DNA of 64,000 bases from Synaphobranchus kaupii (taxonomy: Eukaryota; Chordata; Actinopteri; Anguilliformes; Synaphobranchidae), in contig CM056378.1 in the NCBI GenBank assembly GCA_029718625.1, positions 58,985,027 to 59,049,026 on the forward strand. Direction: 5' to 3'. The notes below the pieces were generated by a model. The model was not told the DNA's origin. It made no database searches and saw nothing but the letters and a program-made list of their open reading frames with translations. Shown here piece after piece: positions 11,191-20,690 of this stretch. A program made the translations under genes and the position numbers. How positions within the stretch are numbered: the stretch's first letter is position 1; each line of letters starts with the position of its first letter.

Positions 11191-12040
11191 GTCTGTCCTA
11201 TAGTTGAGGGGCAGGAATGGGTGGCTGGCATTAGAGTCTCTGGTGGACTGAGCGGTCAGTGCTGTCACTGGATCATTATTGGTAGTGCTGTGTTAAGCTG
11301 GTCCGATCATGGTCTGGTGGTGACTGCCCTCATGGCTGTATTGGCCCCTGCCTCTGTTTAGCCCTTAGCTATGCTGCCATAGCCTAATTCTGCCGGGGTT
11401 TCCTTATCGCACGCAGGCACCTCTGTCTCTCCTGCTCTGCTTGTTCTGCTACCATCTGAACCCCCTAACAGTGTTTTTTCTTTTTTCCTCTTCCCTGCTC
11501 TGGGCACCTGCCCGGAGCTCTAGCCCAAGTTTCCAGAGTTTCCCGAGCCCTTCCCCCGCCCCCCTCCTGGCGCGGAGCTCCAGCCCAAGACCAGCTAGGC
11601 ACCCCCCACCTGCCACTGCTGATCTCTACATGATGGAGTCATCAGATTAGAATACCTCCCTATGAAATAATCAACCCATAGGCCAGTGGAGGATGGGCAT
11701 CCCCCCAATAGCCAGGTTCCTCTCGAGATTTCTTCCCATCGGGGAGTTTTTTCTCGCCACAGTATGAGGGTTTTCTCTCCCTACTAGAGAGTTTTTACCT
11801 CTGCTATCTGGGGGCTTAGAGCTGGCATTTCCCATTTCCCCTTTCCTCCCCTTTCTGTTCTGTAAAGCGTCTTTGTGACAGTCGTCTGTGAAAAGCGCTA
11901 TATAAATAAAATTGAATTGAATTGAATTGTTGAATATTGGTAACAATCGCATTCGTTTAGGCTATCGGCTATCATCTTTTTCTGTTGTGGTGAATAAATA
12001 GCATGAGCTGTCCAGATTATTGAAATAATTTGATTCAAAA

Positions 12041-13026
12041 CACTAGTTTTTTCGCTCAACTCCGCTCACACGCTCTGGTGGCTATGCAAATAAAGTTTGA
12101 GCATAATATTTTTTAAATTCAAAATCACTCTTTAATGAATGACCATTCATCATTAATTTACAACCTCCCTAAATGCATATCTGTCTGCAAGATGCAGGTA
12201 TTAAGAATACTCTCCATGCTGTATGGTTGATGTCTGCACTCATCCCCATTCACCAGTAGAGGTGTGCAACTTTCTCCCTTTAATTACCCAGATATCAAAC
12301 AAACGTTGAATCGATGTAGATTAAATGTGGAATTCCGACGTGGATTCAACATCAATTTGCTCATTGAGATCACGTTGAATCAACGTCAGAATACCGACAA
12401 ATATTGAATAATCATCAAAATTGGTAATTTTTTCACCCACAGTACACTCACTGCAATGAAGTTGTATTTTTATCCATTTTATGTGTTCAGCTGGCAAAGC
12501 AATTCATGACGTTAGGCAAATTATTTAGGCTACAGTTACGACTGACATTATCGGCTACAAAATGGTGATGGTGACAAACAAAATGGTGATGGCGACAGAC
12601 ATTACAACTCTTAAATATCATGTTAATATTTAACCTTGATTATTCAATATTTGTCGGTATTCTGACATTGATTGAACGTGATCTCGATGAGCAAATTGAT
12701 CGACGTCGGAATTCCACATTGAATCTACGTCGATTCAACGTTCGCTTGCTATCTGGGTAATGAGACTGAATAGTTTGGCGTACTCAGCTTGTCTTGTCGG
12801 CTGCAAGAACAAATGTTGGTATGTACTAATTAAATCCCTCACTAGAGTCACTTCTATTTATATGCGCAGTTTAAGTTTTGTGAAATGCCCATGTAGTTGG
12901 CCAATGTTGATAATGCACTAACCCAAAAGGGCTGGAGCACTGTACATTTAAATATAAGCCGTGGTTCTCTACCTTTTTCTAAACTGTCAAATGGACTGTC
13001 CCAAATACTACGTAGCCAAAACGTAG
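12041..13026. repeat. Right arm of a large inverted repeat, split by a MITE
   Basis: The arm is the reverse complement of 6510-7023. The join between the two halves is exact when 12287-12757 is removed. The arm carries the complement of the GCTCACACGCTCTGG end and continues to AAAACGTA near 13026, where similarity to the left arm ends. Confidence 0.75.
12287..12757. mobile_element. 471-bp MITE with long inverted repeats and TA target duplication
   Basis: The ends are CCCAGATATCAAACAAACG (12287) and its partner ending CTTGCTATCTGGG (12757). The inverted repeats extend about 120-130 bp inward. TA flanks both sides (12285-12286 and 12758-12759). The left arm at about 6770-6780 has the uninterrupted sequence ATTAATTAAA, giving an empty site. 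TA duplication fits Tc1/mariner-like mobilisation. No protein is encoded. Confidence 0.88.
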
Positions 13027-13149
13027 AGCCCACATGACCACAACGTAGGCATACGTACAGCCCAACGCAGCCCCTACGTAAAAAAGGGGTGGGTAAATCT
13101 CTGGTTACGCAGCCCTTACGTCAAAAAGGGGTGTGTATGTTGACGCCAA

Positions 13150-13430
13150 CCAATAGCATGGAAGCCTTAATGGTCCAAACGCCTTAAGACGTTCAAAATG
13201 GACGTCTTAAGACAAACAAATTTGACGTCTTAACACGAAGAAATTTGACGTCTTAATGCGGACATCGAAATACAGGTTTTGGCCCAAACGGCGTTCCATA
13301 TGTTTCTGTCGTCTTAAGATGTAGAACTTCAAAATAAACATCTTAAGACGAACAAATTTTACGTCTTAAGACGAACAAATTTGACATCTACACGTTTTGT
13401 CCCAAACGGCGTTCCATACTTCAGAGCCGT
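13150..13430. repeat. Short-motif repeat cluster (ACGTCTTAAGACG), right outer segment
   Basis: Motifs of the form GACGTCTTAAGACGAACAAA and AAATTTGACGTCTTAA occur about six times, as do two copies of CCCAAACGGCGTTCCATA (about 13287 and 13410). The core ACGTCTTAAGACGT is self-complementary. Part of this block is the inverted counterpart of 5640-5745. Confidence 0.7.
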
Positions 13431-13502
13431 CTCTGTAATAAGGTGACGCGTATGCTGCCTTGCAGTAAATTGTAATACGTTATTTGAATTGCAATATGTT
13501 AG

Positions 13503-13517
13503 AACGCCCTCTAGCGG
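13503..13517 (+). promoter_or_regulatory. Possible CTCF-like site upstream of the small gene
   Basis: The bases CGCCCTCTAGCGGAC resemble the core of vertebrate CTCF sites (CCCTCTAGTGG-type). It lies about 110 bp before the candidate start codon at 13615. Such matches also occur by chance and inside repeats, so this is only a pointer. Confidence 0.25.
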
Positions 13518-13614
13518 ACAGTACCAGTAGCTGGAGGACTATCGTTTAACTGGATGTGCTAAAATTAATCCTGCGAAGAAGAAAAGAAAATTAGTTAGTA
13601 ACTCGGACACAAGA

Positions 13615-14357
13615 ATGAACACGTCCTGCGCTCTAACTATACTACTCAGGTTGTTCGTAACACTTGCACCCTGGTTATTATTGTCTGTAAGTATTTTCAG
13701 TTTATCGATATTCTAACTGTGTTCTGTAATTGCATTTAGAGTCGGTAAAAATGTACTTCTTTAATGTTCACATTCAATTGTGTGTAATTGTGTATTAGCC
13801 TAGCACACGTGGTTGTAAACTATAAGCTTGTAATAGTAGCAAGTGCCATATTTGTTTTGTCTTACACAAGCAATGATTCGCTGTTTACTGTGTATTTAGT
13901 CGGTGGGTTAAAACAACGATAAGCTACAGATACATTATATTCGGTTCGTGATTTGGGCAAGATAATATGCTAATTTTACACAGAGTGGGTTTTCCTGTTT
14001 GTGCGAAATCCATGTATATTGCTGACTAAATGGCATGTTACTATAAAAAGAATTCTCTGTAAACTTTATAATGCTCAACTGTGATTCAAATTGCTATTGT
14101 GTTATATTACACAGTGGTTTTAAAGAATTGGGGTTTTCTAACCTCTCATAAGCTAGTTGAGGTTGGCTAAGTCAATTGATGGTAAAGAATAATCACTCAC
14201 ATGTGTTTATACACATTTATTCTGGTAATTCATGTAGTACAGTGGATTCATATGTATTGTGTCTCTTGTGTTACAGTTTTACAGTTTTCCCTCCGGGGAG
14301 TTTTCAATAAACAAACGTGGGAAAAGTCAAGCCTCACCACTCATTGAAGACTTTTAA
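13615..14357 (+). CDS. Candidate two-exon gene for a 50-residue membrane or secreted peptide
   Basis: Exon 1 (13615-13686) encodes 24 residues, MNTSC then a hydrophobic run (ALTILLRLFVTLAPWLLLS). It ends exactly at TCT/GTAAGT, a strong splice donor. A pyrimidine-rich tract and GTGTTACAG at 14276 offer an acceptor in the same phase (0). Exon 2 (14277-14357) adds 26 residues beginning FYSFPSGEF, with a dibasic KR followed by GKSQASPLIEDF and a TAA. The product would have an N-terminal signal or membrane segment and a short polar tail with a possible KR processing site. I do not recognise the family. Without splicing the frame ends nine codons into the intron. It lies between repeats, and its 3' flank abuts the element at 14448. 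A chance ORF remains possible. Confidence 0.4.
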
Positions 14358-14606
14358 CTGTTTAGCTAGCTGCATAGTACTGCATACAGTGACGCAGTGC
14401 GAGGACAGCATAATGCGTGTCATGTAACTTCGGAGACGTCTCTCTATTAAAGGTATACTATGTAGTTTCAGAACACCAGATGGCGATATAGAGCACGTAG
14501 GAGAAAAGGGCTCCCCGAAAATTGCTTATCACGTGTTCTTCTCAGACACGGACGACAAAGCACGAGCATTGTGGTGACGTTTCACACATATTTTCTCTGA
14601 CTGTGG

Positions 14607-15250
14607 ATTCAATTCAATTCAATTCGCTTTATTGGCATGACAAGACATTGCATCTGTATTGTCAAAGCATACTGCATTAAAACAGTCGAAGACATACATC
14701 TAACTCTGAACAATACAAAACAGCAAAGACTAGAAACGAATGAACAGTAACCATACATGTAAACAAGAACTTTTCTTTGATTACGGAATTAGAAATAACA
14801 ATAATGTACAATAATAAAGTACAATTACAAATAATAATAATTATCAATAATAAATAGAAATGATAATAATGATAATGAGAACGACACATATGATCTTATA
14901 AAGTGAATATAATAAATATTAAAAATTTAAATTGGTTTATAATGATCTCTGTCACTCACTGTCCCTAAGACGATGGCAGGCAGCTATATATTGTGCAGCC
15001 AGGTCACAGCACGTCCTCTCTTCTCCTAAGAGGATGGGGAGTTTTTGGATGTCTGTTAAATTTTTTAATTGAGGGTATCTCTGATTTATTTTTGGAAAAT
15101 ATTTATTTCTGATTTGATTGTATTTTTCGCATTTTGTGATAAAGTGCCGCTCCGTCTCAACTTCGTTGAGATGGCAATGTTTCTCCTCCCGGAGTCTGTT
15201 GACTCTATCACGGTCACTCTGATCAAGCTGTCCTCTTCCCCTGGCCCTGC
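14607..15250 (-). mobile_element. Non-LTR element 3' end, minus strand
   Basis: The block begins with repeats of ATTCA (the complement of a TGAAT tail) and GCTTTATTGGCATGACAAGA. It continues through AT-rich 3' UTR into a segment with GTGCCGCTCCGTCTCAACTT and GAGATGGCAATGTTTCTCCT. This resembles minus-strand 3' regions of common fish LINEs. No ORF2 portion is left. Confidence 0.6.
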
Positions 15251-15271
15251 CTCACCCACCATGAACACGAT

Positions 15272-15316
15272 TGTCGCTTTGGATAAAAGCGTCTGCTAAA
15301 TGACTGTAATGTAATG
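15272..15316 (+). repeat. Non-LTR element 3' tail fragment
   Basis: GTCGCTTTGGATAAAAGCG followed by TCTGCTAAATGACTGTAATG is the same 3' terminus as at 16331-16383, 16601-16648 and 43213-43257. It marks a severely 5'-truncated insertion of that LINE family. Confidence 0.75.
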
Positions 15317-15419
15317 TTTATGTAATGACTACCCCTCACCCTTACTCTGGGGCCACGACCACTGGATGTTGATGGCTACAGAATGAACCGAGCAGAATTA
15401 CAAAATTATGATTTTTAAT

Positions 15420-16383
15420 TATTTTATGAAAATGAACAGTGGTCAAATTTACAGGGCAATAGCTAAGATCAGGGCGACGGCACGGTCCTGCAGGTTCCTC
15501 CTGTACAACATCAGGAGGATTCGACCGTACCTGACCACCTACTCCACCCAGCTTCTTGTCCAGACCATGGTCACCTCACGCCTGGACTACTGCAACTCCC
15601 TGCTCGCAAGCCTACCGGCCTGCGCCATTCTGCCTCTTCAACTCATCCAGAATGCAGCTGCCCGGCTTGTGTTCAACCTCCCGAAATTTTCCCATCTAAC
15701 CCCCCTGCTGAGGTCTCTCCACTGGCTGCCAGTTGCAGCCAGGATCAGGTTCAAAGTTCTGACCCTGGCCTACACTGCAGCCAATAGGACAGGCCCCGCC
15801 TACCTGCAGGACTTAATCCAGAACTATGTTCCTGCTCGACCACTTCGCTCTTCTACAGCAGGGCGACTGGCACTTCCCCCCCTCCGTGTCAAAGGCTCTC
15901 GCTTGTCCCGACTGCGGAGTTTTTCCACATTAGCACCTCAGTGGTGGAATGAACTTCCCATTCCCCTACGTTCTACTCCAACCCTGCCTGCATTCCGTCG
16001 AGGCCTGAAGACACACCTCTTCAGACTCCACCTTGACTGATATCCTCACCTAGGAATATCAGTTCCCTGTTCCTGTCTGTTTTTTATAGTTTATAATAGT
16101 ATTTGGAATGGTTTATAATAGTATAGTTTATAATAGATTTGGAATGGTTTATAATAGTATAGTTTATAATAGTATTTGGAATGGAAGTGTGGTGTTGCTG
16201 ATTTGCCCACAGCTTACTGTGAACTACAGTCAACGTTCATTGCTAGGGATAGCTGCTACATTATGCAAAGGATGTGCTTTGCCTTGTCTGTTCTGTAATG
16301 ATGATGATGTCTCTGTACGCACTTACTGTACGTCGCTTTGGATAAAAGCGTCTGCTAAATGAATGTAATGTAATGTAATGTAA
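15420..16383 (+). mobile_element. 5'-truncated non-LTR element: RT C-terminus and 3' tail
   Basis: An open frame (about 15420-16040) encodes the RT C-terminal region: MVTSRLDYCNSLLASLP, LQLIQNAAARLVFNL, LLRSLHWLPVAARIRFKVLT and FRRGLKTHLFRLHLD. It stops at 16038-16040. A 3' UTR with three imperfect copies of TATAGTTTATAATAG and the tail GTCGCTTTGGATAAAAGCG plus (TAATG)n follows. No endonuclease or catalytic YADD box is included, so the copy is a normal truncated insertion. The open C-terminal frame suggests fairly recent arrival. Confidence 0.88.
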
Positions 16384-16499
16384 AGATTACTAACTTATAT
16401 GCTTTGAGCATGTAACGTAGTCTCCATTTACATGATCAAGGTTTGGTCAATCATGATAAATAGACTATTGTCAACAATAAACAAACATCACGACAATAG

Positions 16500-16650
16500 A
16501 TAGCCTTAGCTATCGATAGCTGCTACGTTATGGGAAGGATGTTCTTTGTCTTATCTGTTCTGTAGTTACTTCGATGACGTTTCTGTATGCGCTTATTGTA
16601 TGTCGCTTTGGATAAAAGCGTCTGCTAAATTACTATAATGTAATGTAGCT
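16500..16650 (+). repeat. Non-LTR element 3' UTR fragment
   Basis: It starts near GATAGCTGCTACGTTATGGG, which also occurs at 16247 as GATAGCTGCTACATTATG. It ends with the GTCGCTTTGGATAAAAGCG tail. It is a second short insertion of the same family, in the same orientation. Confidence 0.7.
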
Positions 16651-16726
16651 AGGTGTATGGTCACTATTTTTATAATGATATTGTTACCTCCTCGGCTGAA
16701 AACATCTTGCTAATGAGTAAGGGCAG

Positions 16727-16981
16727 AAACATACCTCACGCAAATAGCTACGTGAACGTGGACGCTTCGAGCGACGCAAACAGTTTTTCTTTTGCCATGA
16801 CATTTGTGAAAGACAAACCAGAGGAAAGCACAGATCGAACAAGAAAGTTGTTTACTGTTGTTGCTGCTACAGCGTCCCTTGATGCAACGCTCTGGCTTCT
16901 CTTTCACAAATGTTATGGCAAAAGAAAAACAGTTTGCGTAGTTCGAAGCGTCCACGTTCGCGTATTTGCATGAGGCATGTT
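16727..16981. repeat. Palindromic element with arms of about 85 bp
   Basis: The left arm (16727-16815) includes ACGCAAATAGCTACGTGAAC and TTTTGCCATGACATTTGTGA. The right arm (16893-16981) is the imperfect complement, with CACAAATGTTATGGCAAAAG and ACGTTCGCGTATTTGC. Because of the symmetry, both strands carry an open frame of about 105 codons with related residues (FVKDKPEE versus FVKEKPER). These are mirror images of the repeat and not two genes. Confidence 0.78.
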
Positions 16982-17298
16982 TCGGTCCTAAGCTAAAATA
17001 AGAGTTTGCCTGGAAGCCTGCCCACATGGCCTGGCCATGTCAATCAAATGAGCAGGAACCACCCATTCATGACATTTACACAATTTTAGCTCTTTCTGGC
17101 TTTAAAAATGGCGGGATGTCAACAGTGCAACATTCAAAACATTAACAAAAAAACACTTTGCGAACGACATATGAGGTAGGAAATACATTCAACATGTTTA
17201 TTAGACCACAAGGACACATACAATGTTTTTTTGGGGAGAAAATTTGAATGTAAACAAAGAACAAGTTGTTTACAATGAAACTACATAGTATACCTTTA

Positions 17299-20099
17299 GG
17301 AGACTCGTGTTATGTAACTTCAGAGACGTCTCTGTATTAAGAGACGCGCATTATGAGACCCGACCAGCTACTTTCAAGTAAAAGCTGGAAAAATATAACG
17401 AATAATGGAACAGCAGTTTAGGCAAACAGTTAAGGCAAAAATTCATGTAAAATCTGTGGTGATAAAATTCCAATAAAAATCAAGTAATTATTAAATATCA
17501 TTTATTCTCCCTCTGAAATATCATACGTCTGTTGAACAATTGTCTGCATGCAGTGCTTTGGGTGTATTAAAACCACAGCATGCATAAAATGCATAATAAT
17601 ATTAACAATAATAATAAATTATATTTGTATTTGAATAGAAACCTGTGAGGTCCTACAGAGCCTAGACATTTTTTTGTTCACAAAATTGTGTTCACAAATA
17701 ACATTTGTTATTATTAAACATGTTAAAACAATTAGTACTTTACTTCTTTGGCTTCATCTGATCCACAAACATGCAGTAGGCTACATTCATGAGTCAAACA
17801 TATGTCTGGATAGGTTTGTTACATAAAATATTAAGGGTATTTACTTGGTGTACATATTTAAATTGTATTTATTAATCCCTGCTTGCTCAATTGTAAATGA
17901 TGTTCCTTGGTATAAATGTCTGTTTGTCAATTCAAATGGTATATGCTGCTAGGAAAATTCCTATCAGCATAGAATATTTTGAAACATTAAAAAGTGGGCA
18001 AACTACCTCCAAGCGCCCTAGCGAATGTCTCCCACAGATGGAACCCGACAAAGCGCTGTCTGGGGTTAAGTTACAAATTCAGTCCGATGCTATATGTCTA
18101 CCTTGTATTAATGTAGCTATCTGAGTAATGAAACAATATCATGTGGGATTTTTATGTGAAATGATAGAGAATGCATCTCAGAAATATAAAAAAATTGCTT
18201 CCCACAAAAATTATTCAAGTGTAAAATCAATAGTTTCATTTTTTTTTATGAAAACAAGTTGCAACTGCTGCAGGAAACGACAGTTTTTAGTTTTTTAAAA
18301 TATTCTTTGTCATCAGAGATGGCATGTCCTATTTGCTAAAGTAGCATCACATGTGCACTTCCTTATGAATCCAAAACAAGGACATACTCAAATGCTTATG
18401 TGGATATTTAAAAAAAGCATTACATAATGCACATCGTTCTTGGCTGTGTATCATGCAGTTGATACTTTGATTTACTTTGATAACACTTTTTGTTATTGGT
18501 TGATGAGATGTCCTTATTGGGTGATCAGATGTTGTTATCCAATGGGGAGAATTATAATTTGTGGGCAAGAAACATTTGTGATGAAATCTGCAGGGAAAAT
18601 GAGAAGAATTGGAAGAAGGAGGAGAAAAACAACCCAATGGGCTTTATTGTGTGGATGTGTGAAGTTGTATCTGAATTATGTGTGGTTACATGACAGAATG
18701 TGAAGAAGTTAATGTTTTTAAGGGCCGAGAGTATGTGGTCATTGTAGTAATTTCTGTAGGCAACCCTGAAAAGTGCCAAACTCTCAGTGCTGTATCGGTA
18801 TGGGGCATGCCCCACCAAGCCGTAACTTGGCTAAGCCGAAAGCTTTCTCGTGCGCATGCGAAAATCTCATGAGCACGCAAAATTATCTCGTGCTCACACA
18901 AAACTTTACAATTTTTTTTTTGCAAATGTCCCTTTATGGGCTCCGTAGATAGCCGATTTTGAAAACACTGTTTATTTTTTAATTAATTGATGCATTTATA
19001 CCAATAAAATAGAATAGAACAATTGATTAAATGCAAGGCTTTGCGGTCATCCATTTTATACAAAATAGGCTAATAATAACTGGCAAATCATAAGCTGACT
19101 AATGATCACTGTTTTTCATTGTGTGTTCTTTAAATCAACTGTTGAGCTGATAACACAAAATCTTTGTTGAGGAGCAGTTAATTTGATTAACACTTCATTT
19201 GCCCACTTTTGGAATTCTGAATGTTAATATCTCCTAGCAGGAGAGTCGCACTGCTGCTTCCTTTCATGACTTTTGCTATATTTGTCATATATACCTGGTC
19301 ATGTTTTAAAATTTCTAAATTTACTTATTGGTAAATATTAAAAAATACACCTAGAACGACAGAGTAAAGCGGTCAAATAATCACTAAATCAAGCCCCCCG
19401 GCCCCTACCCCTCTCCCCGTCATCCATTCACACCTAAGGATCACTGATTTTAGTTCACAACTGCTCAGCCCCACTGAGAGGACAATTATCACATTAGCAA
19501 GTCATTAGTAGAATACTCTTTTATCAATTTTTTTGATGGCGGAGTCAAAAAACTTGAAAACGCAAACTCAATTTAAAAAAATGAACAATTCACGCCACCA
19601 GCTGCTTATTTTGCTAGGCTATCCTAAAACATTTTGCGCAATTAATTCCGAGGCTACATGTAGACAAATTCAAAGAATTAAATGTTATGACACCTATAGG
19701 CTATGCTATTCCACAAATTGCATATAGGCTAAGAGAAAAATGTTTAAATTAATAGCGCAAATAAAATAAACTTTGATGCTCCAAAAATTGTTCATCTTGG
19801 GATAGTCTACATAGCCTACAGGCTACCTGTGCCCAGCTTGCTGGCAGGTCATAGAGCTCCAAGAATCATTATTATTATTATTATTATTTTCCAGAGCCTA
19901 GTTCTGTCCTATTCACTCATCTAATTGCTCATTTGCTAAACAAAATAACCGTGGTGCAGGGTGAATGGACATCTCCAACTGAACTTTAGTCATGATATTT
20001 TCACTTGCTTTCTTGAACATTTTGGAGTAAATAAAACTTTAAAAAAATATTTGTTTCCATGGTGTTTTTACATAAATGTTTAAAATATTTGCATATCCG
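17299..20099. other. No gene recognised; small hairpin-like repeat at about 18838-18895
   Basis: Apart from the AGACGTCTCT repeat at 17302-17345, no feature is supported. At 18838-18895 three related 20-base units alternate (TTCTCGTGCGCATGCGAAAA, ATCTCATGAGCACGCAAAAT, TATCTCGTGCTCACAC). Several overlapping open frames around 18440-18930 occur on both strands and show no recognisable domain. An (ATT)n microsatellite is at 19869-19889. Confidence 0.45.
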
Positions 20100-20119
20100 A
20101 TTTTGAATCAATCCATATC

Positions 20120-20690
20120 TGAACCAGTCTCTGAACCAGTCTCAACAAAAACAGTATGTCGTGGGCTTCACAAAGCTGGTATTTATGGCAGGGCTGCCAT
20201 TCGGAAACCATTTGTATCCAAGGCTAATTGACAAAAATGAATAGCATGGTGTAAGGAACACAAAACCTGGACCCCTGAGCAATGTAGAAAAGTGATATGG
20301 TCTGTTGAGTAATCTTTTACTCTTTTTAATACATCTGGACAGGTTTATGTTTGGAGAAAGCCTGAGGAGGCATTCAATCGACAATGTCTGTTGCCAACTG
20401 TATGGTGGTGGTTCTGTAATGGCATGGGCAGCCATTTCATGGGACTCATTGGGTCCAATGATTGCTCTCCATGGACGTGTAATGCGCAAACGATATGAAT
20501 CCATTTTACAAGACCAGGTGCACCCTATGGTGCAAACACTATTCCCTCATGATGTCCCCATATTCCAACATGCACCACTGCTAAAAACATTAAAGAATGC
20601 TTCCAATAACATGAAGATGACGTAAATGCCTTCCATGGCCTGCACATTGTCCACCCCTTGCATGTTCACAGTAGGCCTATAATTGATGTA
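20120..20690 (+). pseudogene. Tc1-like transposase remnant
   Basis: Frame fragments read RGLHKAGIYGRAAIRKPFVS (about 20160), WCKEHKTWTPEQCRKVIWS, then GGGSVMAWAAISWDSLGP and YESILQDQVHPMVQTLFP. This is the order of the Tc1 HTH end and catalytic domain. The second catalytic segment, normally FQDDNAP, is degraded to FQHAP, and a frame change and stops occur before it. No inverted ends were found, so it is a dead internal fragment. Confidence 0.82.

Larger units (their letters stand above)
8690..11934 (+). mobile_element. L2-like (Maui-type) non-LTR retrotransposon, decayed
   Basis: In order the element has the end of an ORF1 esterase domain, an ORF2 endonuclease missing its middle, a reverse transcriptase with an internal deletion, and a 3' UTR. 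The 3' UTR ends GCGCTATATAAATAAAATTG followed by repeats of ATTGA. The [20 protein letters not shown] motif, the [10 protein letters not shown] box and the tail are typical of fish L2 elements. Several stops and frameshifts make it non-functional. Confidence 0.88.
14448..17298. mobile_element. DNA element with 22-bp inverted ends, filled by LINE insertions
   Basis: The left end TAAAGGTATACTATGTAGTT (14448) is matched in inverted orientation by the right end (17277-17298). Inside are LINE fragments (14607-16650) and a palindrome (16727-16981), leaving about 1 kb of the element's own sequence. No transposase is recognisable. Both flanks carry a related ~36-bp sequence with AGACGTCTCT (14412-14447 and 17302-17338), so the target was probably a tandem repeat. 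No short target duplication is clear. Confidence 0.65.

Noticed and set aside
16653..17027. Two overlapping genes on opposite strands
   Set aside because: Both frames come from one palindrome and resemble each other for that reason.
18440..18925. Cluster of short open frames on both strands, one rich in Glu/Lys/Asn
   Set aside because: No domain, no splice signals that extend them, and competing frames overlap; no coding claim can be supported.
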